A stretch of 64,000 nt of DNA from contig NZ_JAKZKW010000001.1 in assembly GCF_022808695.1 (NCBI RefSeq), forward strand, positions 124,001 through 188,000. Direction: 5' to 3'. This document shows positions 8,809 through 16,815 of the stretch, one piece after another. Under the pieces are notes generated by a model, which worked only from the letters and a program-made list of their open reading frames with translations, was not told where the DNA came from and ran no database searches. Source of the stretch: Fundidesulfovibrio soli. Lineage in GTDB: Bacteria; Desulfobacterota; Desulfovibrionia; Desulfovibrionales; Desulfovibrionaceae. Numbering within the stretch: position 1 is the first letter of the stretch; the number at the start of each line of letters is the position of its first letter. The translations under genes and the position numbers were made by a program.

Positions 8809-9641
8809 TTCGCGATCTTCCGGCCTTGGTCCGGCCGAGGCTGTGCTTCCTGGCCGTCGTGGCCGCTCTGGCGGGCTATGTCTGCTTCAAACCAGTTGCC
8901 GACTCAGGCCTGGCCTGCGCGCTTGCCGGCGCGCTGCTGCTGGCGGCGGGCAGCGGTGCGCTCAACCAACTCCAGGAGCGCGCCACGGACAGGCTCATGG
9001 CCCGCACGGCCTCCCGCCCGCTGGCCTCCGGCAGGCTCGGCGTGCCTCAAGCGCTGGTCTTCATTGTTACAAGTCTCTGCTTGTCCCTGGCCCTCCTTGC
9101 CCAAACCGATATCAGCGCCGTTGCGGTGTGGGCAGTGGTGCTGCTGGTCTACAACGGCCTGTACACGCCGCTCAAACGCCGGACACCCTTCGCCATCCTG
9201 GCCGGAGGCATCGCCGGAGCCATGCCGCCGCTGCTGGGCTGGTGCGCGGCCGGAGGCGAGCCTTCCGATTGCCGCGCGCTGGCGCTCTCAGGGATGCTTT
9301 ACCTTTGGCAGGTCCCTCATTTCTGGATGCTGGTGCGGCGCCACGAGGGCGAATACAGGGCCGCCGGGCTGCCCGTCTTCGCAGGACGCCTCTGGGGCCG
9401 CTCCGGCTTCGTCGTCTCCATCTGGCTGGCGTGCTACGGGCTGAGCGTCCTGCTGCTGCCCGCTCTTGGCCTTGTCTCCACGCGCTGGCTCGGGTTCGTG
9501 CTGGTGGGGGTCGGGGCCAGCGTCATGTCTGTGGGCCTGCTCGGCGGCTTCCGTGGCCCCAGTGGATTCCAGGCCTTGAATGCCTCCCTGCTGTTTCTGC
9601 TTTGTACGCTTATCGTTGATGCAGCAAGCCGCGCCGTCTAG
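8805..9641 (+). CDS. ctaB: Protohaem IX farnesyltransferase (haem O synthase)
   Basis: A 278-residue UbiA-superfamily prenyltransferase with about eight to nine membrane helices. The GTG start overlaps the ctaC stop by 4 bp. The prenyl-diphosphate binding segment is LNQLQERATDRLMART, the CtaB form of the NDxxDxxxD motif, followed by SRPLASG; the second polar loop contains QVPHFWMLVRRHEGEY, typical of CtaB. It converts haem b to haem o for subunit I. No ctaA (haem A synthase) is visible, consistent with an o-type enzyme. It is the last gene of the operon. An AT-rich imperfect inverted repeat follows near 9650 but lacks the look of a strong terminator. Confidence 0.94.
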   Translation: MIRDLPALVRPRLCFLAVVAALAGYVCFKPVADSGLACALAGALLLAAGSGALNQLQERATDRLMARTASRPLASGRLGVPQALVFIVTSLCLSLALLAQTDISAVAVWAVVLLVYNGLYTPLKRRTPFAILAGGIAGAMPPLLGWCAAGGEPSDCRALALSGMLYLWQVPHFWMLVRRHEGEYRAAGLPVFAGRLWGRSGFVVSIWLACYGLSVLLLPALGLVSTRWLGFVLVGVGASVMSVGLLGGFRGPSGFQALNASLLFLLCTLIVDAASRAV

Positions 9642-9804
9642 GCCATCCCCCGATAACAACTCCAATATTTTATTGTTGTTGCCTTTGCGCCGGGCGTAGA
9701 ATAACACCTCCTGTATCGTTTGCTTAAAGTTCGACCTGTTCGACTTTTGCTTTTTGACGCATTTAAGAATTAATATGACATTATCCGAGCAGGAGGGGGG
9801 TATT

Positions 9805-12771
9805 GTGCGGAAAGGCTATCTCGCGTCCTTAGTGGTTCTGCTGGCTCTTCTTGTTCCCGGCTTGGTGTTCGCCGCAAACGGCTCCATCACGGGTCGGGTC
9901 GTCGACCCAGGGGACAACGGGATAACGGGCATGTCCGTGTGGGCGTTCCAGACCTCGGGCGGCGTTTGCAGCTCTTCGCCCATTCAAACCACGAATCCCG
10001 GCTCCGACGGTTCCTTCACTTTCAACAACATTCCCGAAGGCTCGAACATTTACGTCCAGGTTGGCAACCCTTCAGCTTCCAGCAACTACACCCCCTCCTG
10101 GTATAAGGCGAACCACAGCACGGCCTATGACGCCTACGACTGCCTGAATGCGACACCGATCACGGTTACGGCAGGGCAAACCACGAACATCGGCAACATC
10201 ATCCTCCAGCCGGGCGGAACGGTAACCGGCAGCGTCATGGACGGCAGCACGCCGGTGGGTGGAAACTCCATTTTCGTCGGAAACATGTTCATGCCTTCCG
10301 GCACGGCCTGCAGCAGCCGTCAGGTCTATTCCAGCCAGGTCAAGTCAGACGGCACTTTCGCCATCCACGGGGTGCCTCTTGGCGCCAACTATTTCCGTTT
10401 TTCCAGTTATGATCCTTCCAAGCCGTACCCGACCTCCTATTGGGACGGTTCCAATGGATCTACTGCCTGCGCCAACGGCATCACCGTCAACGTCACCGCT
10501 GGCGACACCAACCAGTTGTTGAACTTCCACGTTGCCAGGGGCGTCACCATCTCAGGCAAGGTCACCAACTCAGGCGCCAACGTCCCGGGTATGTCGGTGT
10601 CCGCCTACTCCGGCACACCCTGCGGCAATTGGGTGTGGGTAGCCAGCGGATCGACAGACTCCAACGGCAACTACTCCATAGTCGCGCCCGCGGGCGGCAC
10701 CTTCTTTATCCGCGCGGACAGCACCTACAACAAGCTGAACTACGTTCCCCTGTGGTGGGACGGCGCTTCCGGCTCCGCCAACTGCCAGAACGCCCAATCC
10801 ATCGCCAACACCCAGCCCGGAGCGACCAACGCAAATGTCAACTTCGCCGTCTCGCCCGGAGCCATCATCAACGGCAAGCTCACCGACGGCAACTCCCAGG
10901 CCATCACTTCGGGCTACGTGAACGTCTACACCGGGAGCGCCTGCTCGGGGTACAGCTACCTGACCGCCACCAGTTCGCTTGATTCGCAGGGCAACTTCTC
11001 CCTGTACGGCGTGGCCCCCGGCAATGTGCTGTTGCGCTCAGGCGCTAACGGCAAGGTGTCCATGTGGTGGGACGGGACTCAGGGCAGCCCCATGTGCTCA
11101 AGCGCCCAACAGGTGGCCTTGAGCGGCGGGCAGACCTACAACGGGTTCAACTTCGTCATGCCCGCGGGAGGAAGCATCTCCGGCGTGGTGCGCGACACCA
11201 GCAACGCACCTGTTTCAGGGGTATGGGTGGTCGCCAGCTATGGCGTGAGCAACGGCAGCCTCGGAGCGGTCCAGACGAACGGCAGCGGGCAGTACACCAT
11301 AAACAACCTCCCCGCCGGGAGCATCAATGTCACCGCCCAGGGGGCATCGTCGGGCCTGAACTTCGACACCCGCTGGTGGGAGGGCGCTGGCAGCGACGGC
11401 ACCCTGTACTGGTTCCAGGCCAAGCCTGTGCCGGTGGTCATGTCCGGAAACACGGGCTCCATCGACTTCAAGCTCCATGCGACCGGCACCGTGAGCGGCA
11501 CGGTCACGGACCACACGGGCGCCCCCCTGGCGAACGTGAACGTCTTCGCGCTCCTGGACCCGAACGGCAACTCCGTCGCCGCGTCCTCCACGGCCGCCAA
11601 TGGCACATACACCCTCCGGGGCGTGCCGAACGGCTCCTACATCCACGCCAAGCCCGCAAGCTCAGGGTACAACAACGTCAACTCCTGGTGGACCGGCTCG
11701 GCCCTGACCAGCGATCCGGCCAAGGCCAGGCCCATCGCACTGGACGCCAACGCCAGCCAGACCATCAACTTCCAGTCGCCGCAGGGCGCGATCGTCACGG
11801 GCACGATCACCGACGCCTCCAATGCCCAGCCCGCCGCCGGAGTGCCCGTGCGCGTGGACGTCAAAGGCTCCAACGGCTTCTACACGGGATCAAGCACGAC
11901 CACCGGCAGCGACGGAACCTTCACCATCAAGGGAATCCCGGCCACAACCAGCGGCCGCCTTGGCACTTCGACCTCGGGTCCCGGGTACTGCTTCTCCTGG
12001 TGGGACGGCGTGGGGGCGAACACCAACCCCAAAGCCTACAAGGCGCTCAGTCTTACCGCGGGAACCACCACTTCGGGCTTCAACCTGAGCCTGACCAAGG
12101 GCGCATCCATCAGCGGTACTGTCACGGACGGCACCGTCCCCTTGCAGAATGTGCAAATCATGGCTTTGGTCAATGGCCCGTGCGCCTACCCCGACCAGTA
12201 CGTGAACGCGCGAACCGACTATTACGGCAAATACACCATCACCGGCATCCCGCCCAACACACCGGTGACGGTGCGTACTGACTCCTACCCCAGGCTGCAG
12301 TCCTTCGCGCCCAAGTGGCGCACCTCCAGTGGTGACACCACCGTGTGCTCCCAGGCCGCCAGTTTCTCGCTCGCCTCGGGAGCGCAGACGACCGGGGTCG
12401 ACTTCACGCTCGCACCGGGCGGTTCGATCAGCGGCAAGATCACCAGCGCCGGATCGGCCGTGCCCGGCATGATCGTGTCCGCCTCCTCCGACGCTGCCTG
12501 CTCTGGCTCCTTCCTGCAGAACGGGATGACCGATTGGGATGGCAACTACACCATCTACGGCCTGCCGCTCTCGTCCAACATCTATGTGGGCAGCAGGGCC
12601 AAGGGCATGCAATACGGCGACAAGTACTGGGACGGCGCCGCCGGCGGCAGCTGCGCCAGCGCGCAGCCCGTGGTCATCAACCCGGGCCAGCCCGCCGTCA
12701 CCGGAATCAATCTGGTTCTGCTCAAGATCAGCACCCTGATGGGCGCGCTCATGCAGCTCTTGACCAACTGA
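9805..12771 (+). CDS. Large secreted protein of tandem carboxypeptidase-regulatory-like repeats
   Basis: I place the start at the GTG at 9805, 4 bp after an AGGAGGGGGG; it opens into MRKGYLAS and a clean signal peptide ending VFAA, giving 988 residues. The mature protein is almost entirely about nine to ten repeats of 85-100 residues. Each has a beta-sandwich unit beginning like GSISGKVTD...PVxGxxVxAY and a spacer containing WWDG or YWDG, often followed by a Cys and a hydrophobic strand ending in NFxL. This fits CarboxypepD_reg (transthyretin-like) domains, usually found in surface or adhesive proteins. Paired cysteines recur in many repeats, suggesting disulfides. The C-terminus (LLKISTLMGALMQLL) is a short hydrophobic helix without an obvious sorting signal. 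No function can be named. A strong terminator follows. Confidence 0.85.
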   Translation: MRKGYLASLVVLLALLVPGLVFAANGSITGRVVDPGDNGITGMSVWAFQTSGGVCSSSPIQTTNPGSDGSFTFNNIPEGSNIYVQVGNPSASSNYTPSWYKANHSTAYDAYDCLNATPITVTAGQTTNIGNIILQPGGTVTGSVMDGSTPVGGNSIFVGNMFMPSGTACSSRQVYSSQVKSDGTFAIHGVPLGANYFRFSSYDPSKPYPTSYWDGSNGSTACANGITVNVTAGDTNQLLNFHVARGVTISGKVTNSGANVPGMSVSAYSGTPCGNWVWVASGSTDSNGNYSIVAPAGGTFFIRADSTYNKLNYVPLWWDGASGSANCQNAQSIANTQPGATNANVNFAVSPGAIINGKLTDGNSQAITSGYVNVYTGSACSGYSYLTATSSLDSQGNFSLYGVAPGNVLLRSGANGKVSMWWDGTQGSPMCSSAQQVALSGGQTYNGFNFVMPAGGSISGVVRDTSNAPVSGVWVVASYGVSNGSLGAVQTNGSGQYTINNLPAGSINVTAQGASSGLNFDTRWWEGAGSDGTLYWFQAKPVPVVMSGNTGSIDFKLHATGTVSGTVTDHTGAPLANVNVFALLDPNGNSVAASSTAANGTYTLRGVPNGSYIHAKPASSGYNNVNSWWTGSALTSDPAKARPIALDANASQTINFQSPQGAIVTGTITDASNAQPAAGVPVRVDVKGSNGFYTGSSTTTGSDGTFTIKGIPATTSGRLGTSTSGPGYCFSWWDGVGANTNPKAYKALSLTAGTTTSGFNLSLTKGASISGTVTDGTVPLQNVQIMALVNGPCAYPDQYVNARTDYYGKYTITGIPPNTPVTVRTDSYPRLQSFAPKWRTSSGDTTVCSQAASFSLASGAQTTGVDFTLAPGGSISGKITSAGSAVPGMIVSASSDAACSGSFLQNGMTDWDGNYTIYGLPLSSNIYVGSRAKGMQYGDKYWDGAAGGSCASAQPVVINPGQPAVTGINLVLLKISTLMGALMQLLTN

Positions 12772-12802
12772 TCCCGCGCCTCGGCTAACCGACGGGAGAA
12801 CC

Positions 12803-12835
12803 AGCCCCCCGGACGTAGTCCGGGGGGCTTTTTGT
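12803..12835 (+). terminator. Rho-independent terminator of the repeat-protein gene
   Basis: A perfect 11-bp stem (GCCCCCCGGAC with GTCCGGGGGGC) around a GTA loop is followed directly by TTTTT, 32 bp after the stop codon. Confidence 0.95.
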
Positions 12836-12884
12836 TGTAACTCACCCTGGGAAGGCTGAGCTGTGGTACGCGTGCCCACTCCTG

Positions 12885-12931
12885 TTGACTCGCAACTCAC
12901 AGTTGTTCTAGCATATGTCAAATCTGACATA
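12885..12931 (+). promoter_or_regulatory. tupA promoter with palindromic operator
   Basis: A TTGACT -35 box (12885-12890) and a TAGCAT -10 box (12909-12914, spacing 18) are followed by the inverted repeat TATGTCA-AATC-TGACATA (12914-12931, perfect 7-bp arms). The repeat overlaps the end of the -10 box and the expected start site and abuts the ribosome binding site, which is where a repressor would act. A tungstate- or molybdate-responsive regulator is the natural candidate given the gene, but the motif was not compared with any collection. Confidence 0.65.
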
Positions 12932-12942
12932 AGGAGTTGCCC

Positions 12943-13797
12943 ATGCGCTGTTTCCTCGCATTGCTCGCGATCTTCGTATCAGCCCCCGTTTTGACCTACG
13001 CCCAGGAGTCTCCCAAAGTCACAGAGACGTACGGTTCCGGCCCCAAGGTGTTCAGCCTGGCCACTGGCAGCCCCGGTGAACTGGGCCTGTTGAAGCAGTT
13101 GGGGGAGGCTTTCGCCCGAAAAGCGGGGGCGAGCATGGAGTGGTACAAGGCCGGGACGGGCCAATCCCTGGATATGCTCAAGGCCAGAAAGGTGGACATG
13201 GTCATGGTGCACGCCCCGGCCAAGGTGGATCAGGCCGTGAAGGAAGGGTGGGGCGTCAAGAAGACCCTCATCGGCTCCAACGAGTTTTTCATTGTCGGTC
13301 CGGCATCAGACCCCTCGGGCATCGCCATGGCCAAGACCGGGGTTCAGGCCTATCAGGACGCTGCCAAGGGCAAGGCCCCGTTCTTCTCGCGCGGGGACAA
13401 CTCCGGCACCCACCAGAAGGAGATGGCGATCTGGAAGGCGGCCGGAATCGAACCATCCGGCCCCTGGTACATCGTGACCAAGGATTTCATGACCGCCACG
13501 CTCAAGCGCGCCGAGAATGAGCAGGGCTATTTCATGACCGATTCCAGCACCTGGGTGGCGGAGAAAACGAACACGCCAAAGCTCAAGGTGCTTTTCTCGG
13601 GCGACAAAATGCTGGTGAACACCTACCACGCCCTGGGCCAGCCCAAGGGCGCCACCCCCGGAGCCGAAACCGCCGCGGCCTTCATCGACTTCGTGGCCTC
13701 GGATGAGGGGCAGAACATCATCCGCGCTTACGGCAAGGACAAGTACGGAGAATCACTCTACAACGACGCGGCCTACGCCAAGAAATACGACGACTGA
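12943..13797 (+). CDS. tupA: Tungstate ABC transporter substrate-binding protein TupA
   Basis: The ATG at 12943 follows AAGGAG and gives 284 residues with a signal peptide (MRCFLALLAIFVSAPVL, cleavage after TYA). The mature part is a periplasmic binding protein of the TupA/WtpA type. The oxyanion-binding start is LATGSPGELGLL, the middle has DMVMVHAPAKVDQ, and the hallmark FFSRGDNSGTHQKE is clear. The family captures tungstate with very high affinity for import. Unusually for a tup locus, no permease (TupB) or ATPase (TupC) gene follows; the next genes are unrelated. Tungstate supply would serve enzymes such as the formate dehydrogenase at the left edge. A palindromic operator sits over the promoter. 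Confidence 0.88.
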   Translation: MRCFLALLAIFVSAPVLTYAQESPKVTETYGSGPKVFSLATGSPGELGLLKQLGEAFARKAGASMEWYKAGTGQSLDMLKARKVDMVMVHAPAKVDQAVKEGWGVKKTLIGSNEFFIVGPASDPSGIAMAKTGVQAYQDAAKGKAPFFSRGDNSGTHQKEMAIWKAAGIEPSGPWYIVTKDFMTATLKRAENEQGYFMTDSSTWVAEKTNTPKLKVLFSGDKMLVNTYHALGQPKGATPGAETAAAFIDFVASDEGQNIIRAYGKDKYGESLYNDAAYAKKYDD

Positions 13798-14015
13798 CGC
13801 CTTGACCGCCGCCGATCAATTCCCGGGCGGGCCGTTGCAAGTTGGCGCAGCGGTCCGCCCGGCCGTATTTGAGACCATCAGCGCGCATGCACGCTCCAGA
13901 ATACTCCCAAGCTGGCCTGATTGCTGAGGGTGGGCGCCCCACTGCTTGACAATGAGGCTGGAACGGCACACGCAGGCCCATCAAAGCAACCAGAAGCGGA
14001 TTGTGGAGCAGCACT

Positions 14016-14219
14016 GTGAACGGAACGGAACGCAAGAACATCTTCCCAGGGTGCCGGGTGCTGATCATCCTCAAACAGGACCAGCGCACCGGCAAAACCA
14101 CGGAGGGGGTCGTGAAGGATCTACTGACCAAGGCTCCCCACCATTCCCGGGGCATCAAGGTCCGGCTGACCAGCGGCGCGGTCGGAAGGGTGGCCAAGGT
14201 GCTTGGCGGACCGGCATAG
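14016..14219 (+). CDS. YwbE family protein (DUF2196)
   Basis: A 67-residue protein counted from the GTG at 14016, 7 bp after GGAG. The sequence NGTERKNIFPGCRVLI, then KQDQRTGKTTEGVVKD and HSRGIKVRL...VGRV, matches the small conserved YwbE family, whose role is unknown and whose compact beta-rich form is suggestive of nucleic-acid binding. It is followed 18 bp later by a UPF0178 gene and may be cotranscribed with it. Confidence 0.85.
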   Translation: MNGTERKNIFPGCRVLIILKQDQRTGKTTEGVVKDLLTKAPHHSRGIKVRLTSGAVGRVAKVLGGPA

Positions 14220-14237
14220 AAACCGAAGGATTACCCG

Positions 14238-14699
14238 ATGCACATCTACGTCGACGCCGACGCACTGCCCAATCCGATCAAGGAGATACTGTTCCGCGCG
14301 GCCATCCGCCTGCGGACGGGCCTGACCCTGGTGGCCAACAAGACGCTCCAGGTGCCGGCCTCGGAGCACATCGCCGCCATCCGCGTGGGTCAGGGCTTCG
14401 ACGTGGTGGACGCGGCCATCGTGGAACGCGTCCAGCCCGGCGACCTGGTGATCACGGCGGACATCCCGCTGGCCGCGCTGGTTATCGAGCGGGACGCCCA
14501 CGCCCTGAGCCCCCGAGGGGAATTGTTCTCCAAGGAGAACATCCAGGGACGCCTGGCCATGCGCAACCTGCTCTGCGAATTGCGCGACGGCGGAGTGATG
14601 ACTGGCGGGCCTCCGCCCCTCAGCAACCGCGACCGTGAAGCCTTCGCCAACGCCCTGGACATCTTCATGACGAGGCAGTCTGCGGCCAAGCGGGGGTAG
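14238..14699 (+). CDS. UPF0178 (YaiI/YqxD) family protein
   Basis: A 153-residue protein opening with MHIYVDADALPNPIKEI, the typical acidic start of the YaiI/YqxD (DUF188) family, which belongs to the PIN-like nuclease fold. Later conserved blocks are present (GDLVITADIPLAALVI, ALSPRGELFS and GPPPLSNRDREAFANALD). The aspartates near the start and in ITADIPLA would be the metal-binding residues if it is a nuclease; activity is not established for the family. Length is normal. Confidence 0.9.
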   Translation: MHIYVDADALPNPIKEILFRAAIRLRTGLTLVANKTLQVPASEHIAAIRVGQGFDVVDAAIVERVQPGDLVITADIPLAALVIERDAHALSPRGELFSKENIQGRLAMRNLLCELRDGGVMTGGPPPLSNRDREAFANALDIFMTRQSAAKRG

Positions 14700-14758
14700 G
14701 CCGGCACGGCAGCCCCTTTCCAGCTCCAGGAAAATAGCCGCCAGCGGCTCCAGCAGGC

Positions 14759-14794
14759 CTAAAAAGCAGCGGACCGGCAGATTCCCGCCGGTCC
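14759..14794 (-). terminator. Terminator downstream of the DASS transporter gene
   Basis: Read on the minus strand, an 8-bp GC-rich stem (GGACCGGC with GCCGGTCC) is followed within a few bases by a T-run (GCTGCTTTTT). It lies 30-65 bp after the stop of the minus-strand transporter gene. Confidence 0.8.
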
Positions 14795-14823
14795 GATCGG
14801 AACCGAGGTGCGTCGTGAACCGG

Positions 14824-16233
14824 TCAGCCCGCGCTGACCATCCCGATCCACTTCCAGTAGGTCAGCACCATGACGCTCATGAATACAACCGCCAGCAGGC
14901 TGATCACGACGCCGGTCTTCTGAAGCTCCCCGGCGGTGATATGCCCGGTGCCCATGGCCACGGCGTTGGGCATGTTGCTCACCGGCAGGATGTACTGGTG
15001 GGGCATGTTCAGGCCCAGGATCAGGGCGAACGTCATGGGGTCCGCCCCGATGGCGGTGGCGTGGGCGATGATGATGGGGGTCAGCGCCGTTGTCTTGGGT
15101 CCGCCCCCGGTGAAGAAAAGCTGCAGGCCGGTGATGATCCAGAGCAGGATGATCAACTGCGTGGCCTGCGGCATTTGAGCGATGGGAGAGAGCATCACCC
15201 CGGCCAGCCACTTGGCCGCCCCGGAGCTGACGAGCGCCGCGCCAAGCGAGAGGCCCGCCCCGTACACGATGAACACGTTCCAGGGCACCCGCCTCTGGGC
15301 CTCGCTCCATGTCATGACGCCGAACCTGGGCCACAACACCAGGATGACGGCCACCATGCCCACGACCACCACGTTGATCTTATGGATCGAATCGGTGGCC
15401 CACAGCAACAGGATGAAGCAGAACACCACCAGCGTGTAGATTTCCTTGCCCTTGATCCTGCCCAGGGCCTCGAGCTCGCGGCGGATGTAGCTGTGGCCCT
15501 CGCCCAGGCTCTTCACTTCAGGCTTCCACATGGCGGCGATCACGACGACCGAGAGAACGGCCAGGCTGAAGGCCGGCGGCGCGGCGGCCCTGAACCAGTC
15601 CGACCAGGAGATGGCCTTCTTGGTGGCCGATTCAATGAGCCCCACCGTCACGGGGTTGCCCACGTGGGCGGTGAGCACGCCGATGCTCATGATGGTGCCG
15701 CTCATGGCCACGATGAAGATCAACGCCTTGACGATGTTGCTCTGGCCCTCCTTCGCGTTGAAGGCCATGCCGATGCCCATGACGATGGGCAGCATGAGCA
15801 GCGTCCGGGCCGTGATGGAGGGCACCAGGAAGGTGAGCACCAGCATGACCGAGGCCACGGCCCAGTATATCCTGATGGGCGAGCCGCCGGCCAGATTCAC
15901 GAGGAACAGTGCGATCCGCTTGGAGAGCCCCGATTTCTCCATCCCGGCGGCCATGACGAAGCCGATGACTATCAGCCAGAGGGCGGTGTTGGAGTAACCG
16001 GCGAAAGCGTTGGCCACGGTGGTCGCGTTCAGCGCGGCCAGCAGGAAGACGATCAGGAAGCCGCTGGTGGCGTCGTCGACTGCCTGGGTCATCCAGACCA
16101 CGATGGCGAACACGGCCACCGCCAGGGAGGCCTTGCCCGCTGGCGTGAGCCCGTCGATGGGGGGAACGAACCAGATGATTCCCACCAGGGAGGCGAAGGC
16201 GATGGCGAGGCCAGTCCATTTCTTTGCGGTCAC
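14824..16233 (-). CDS. DASS (SLC13) family sodium/anion symporter
   Basis: A 469-residue membrane protein with about 11-13 hydrophobic helices. The family signature near the C-terminus is complete (LNMPHQYILPVSNMPNAVAMG, approximately residues 405-425). Two re-entrant-loop type motifs are visible: LTAHVGNPVTVG (about 206-217) and the later VSNMPNAV. This family moves dicarboxylates, or in other members sulfate, with sodium. Which anion is carried cannot be decided from sequence; a succinate/fumarate-type or sulfate transporter are both plausible in a sulfate reducer. It stands alone with its own terminator. Confidence 0.9.
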   Translation of the reverse strand: MTAKKWTGLAIAFASLVGIIWFVPPIDGLTPAGKASLAVAVFAIVVWMTQAVDDATSGFLIVFLLAALNATTVANAFAGYSNTALWLIVIGFVMAAGMEKSGLSKRIALFLVNLAGGSPIRIYWAVASVMLVLTFLVPSITARTLLMLPIVMGIGMAFNAKEGQSNIVKALIFIVAMSGTIMSIGVLTAHVGNPVTVGLIESATKKAISWSDWFRAAAPPAFSLAVLSVVVIAAMWKPEVKSLGEGHSYIRRELEALGRIKGKEIYTLVVFCFILLLWATDSIHKINVVVVGMVAVILVLWPRFGVMTWSEAQRRVPWNVFIVYGAGLSLGAALVSSGAAKWLAGVMLSPIAQMPQATQLIILLWIITGLQLFFTGGGPKTTALTPIIIAHATAIGADPMTFALILGLNMPHQYILPVSNMPNAVAMGTGHITAGELQKTGVVISLLAVVFMSVMVLTYWKWIGMVSAG

Positions 16234-16815
16234 GGCGGGTTCCTTTCATAGGGGGTTCAAGCCGAAACCCGTCTCCGCGACAGTTCGTGATGCTGCCAAC
16301 CGAGCCCGAGCGGAAGAGGGCGGACCATCCCGAGGGCAGGGTGGGCGCTGACAAGGCCAACCATTCGAACCAGCTCGGAAGTCGGAGAAACAACGAAATC
16401 GTCAAAACATGGAAGCATACCTATCTGTTTTCAATGCAAAAAGGAATAGGGGTAACGTTGCCAGTGCCATGCCGTGTGGATTTGAAGTCCTGGGCTGAAG
16501 ACTGGGCTTGAGCCGCTTTTCGGATGACAAGGCCACAGTTGAAGGCAGGCTTATCTTTCGGGAGCGGCATCCGGACTGACCGCAAAGAAAGAGGGGTTTT
16601 GGGCCGTTACCCGAAGTTCTGGTTTCATGGCACGCCCGGCAGGGGTCAAACCCGTTGCGTACGGATTCAAAACTTGGTCCTCTAACGGGACAACATCATC
16701 AAGTGATTCGGATAACAGTTGCTGGCAAAAGTGGCGGGGCATGCTCCACAAGAGTTCCGGGTATGCTGGTTATGCAGGTGCGCCACCCCGAGGATGGCTC
16801 CCTCTTGGGGAAACG
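16234..16815. other. Intergenic region, no gene recognised
   Basis: This 580-bp stretch holds the promoter of the minus-strand DASS transporter at its left end and the 3' side of the hybrid kinase gene at its right end. The ORFs in it have no coding look and no recognisable product. I see no strong terminator or RNA gene. Confidence 0.5.

Noticed and set aside
9650-9685. AT-rich inverted repeat after ctaB as a terminator
   Set aside because: The stem is AT-rich with a bulge and no clean T-run; not listed as a terminator.
9805-12771. CRISPR-like or satellite repeats
   Set aside because: The repetition is at the protein level, about 260-300 bp per unit, diverged and coding.
14815-16251. 478-codon plus-strand frame opposite the DASS transporter
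   Set aside because: A His/Asp-rich mirror of a strongly hydrophobic minus-strand gene.
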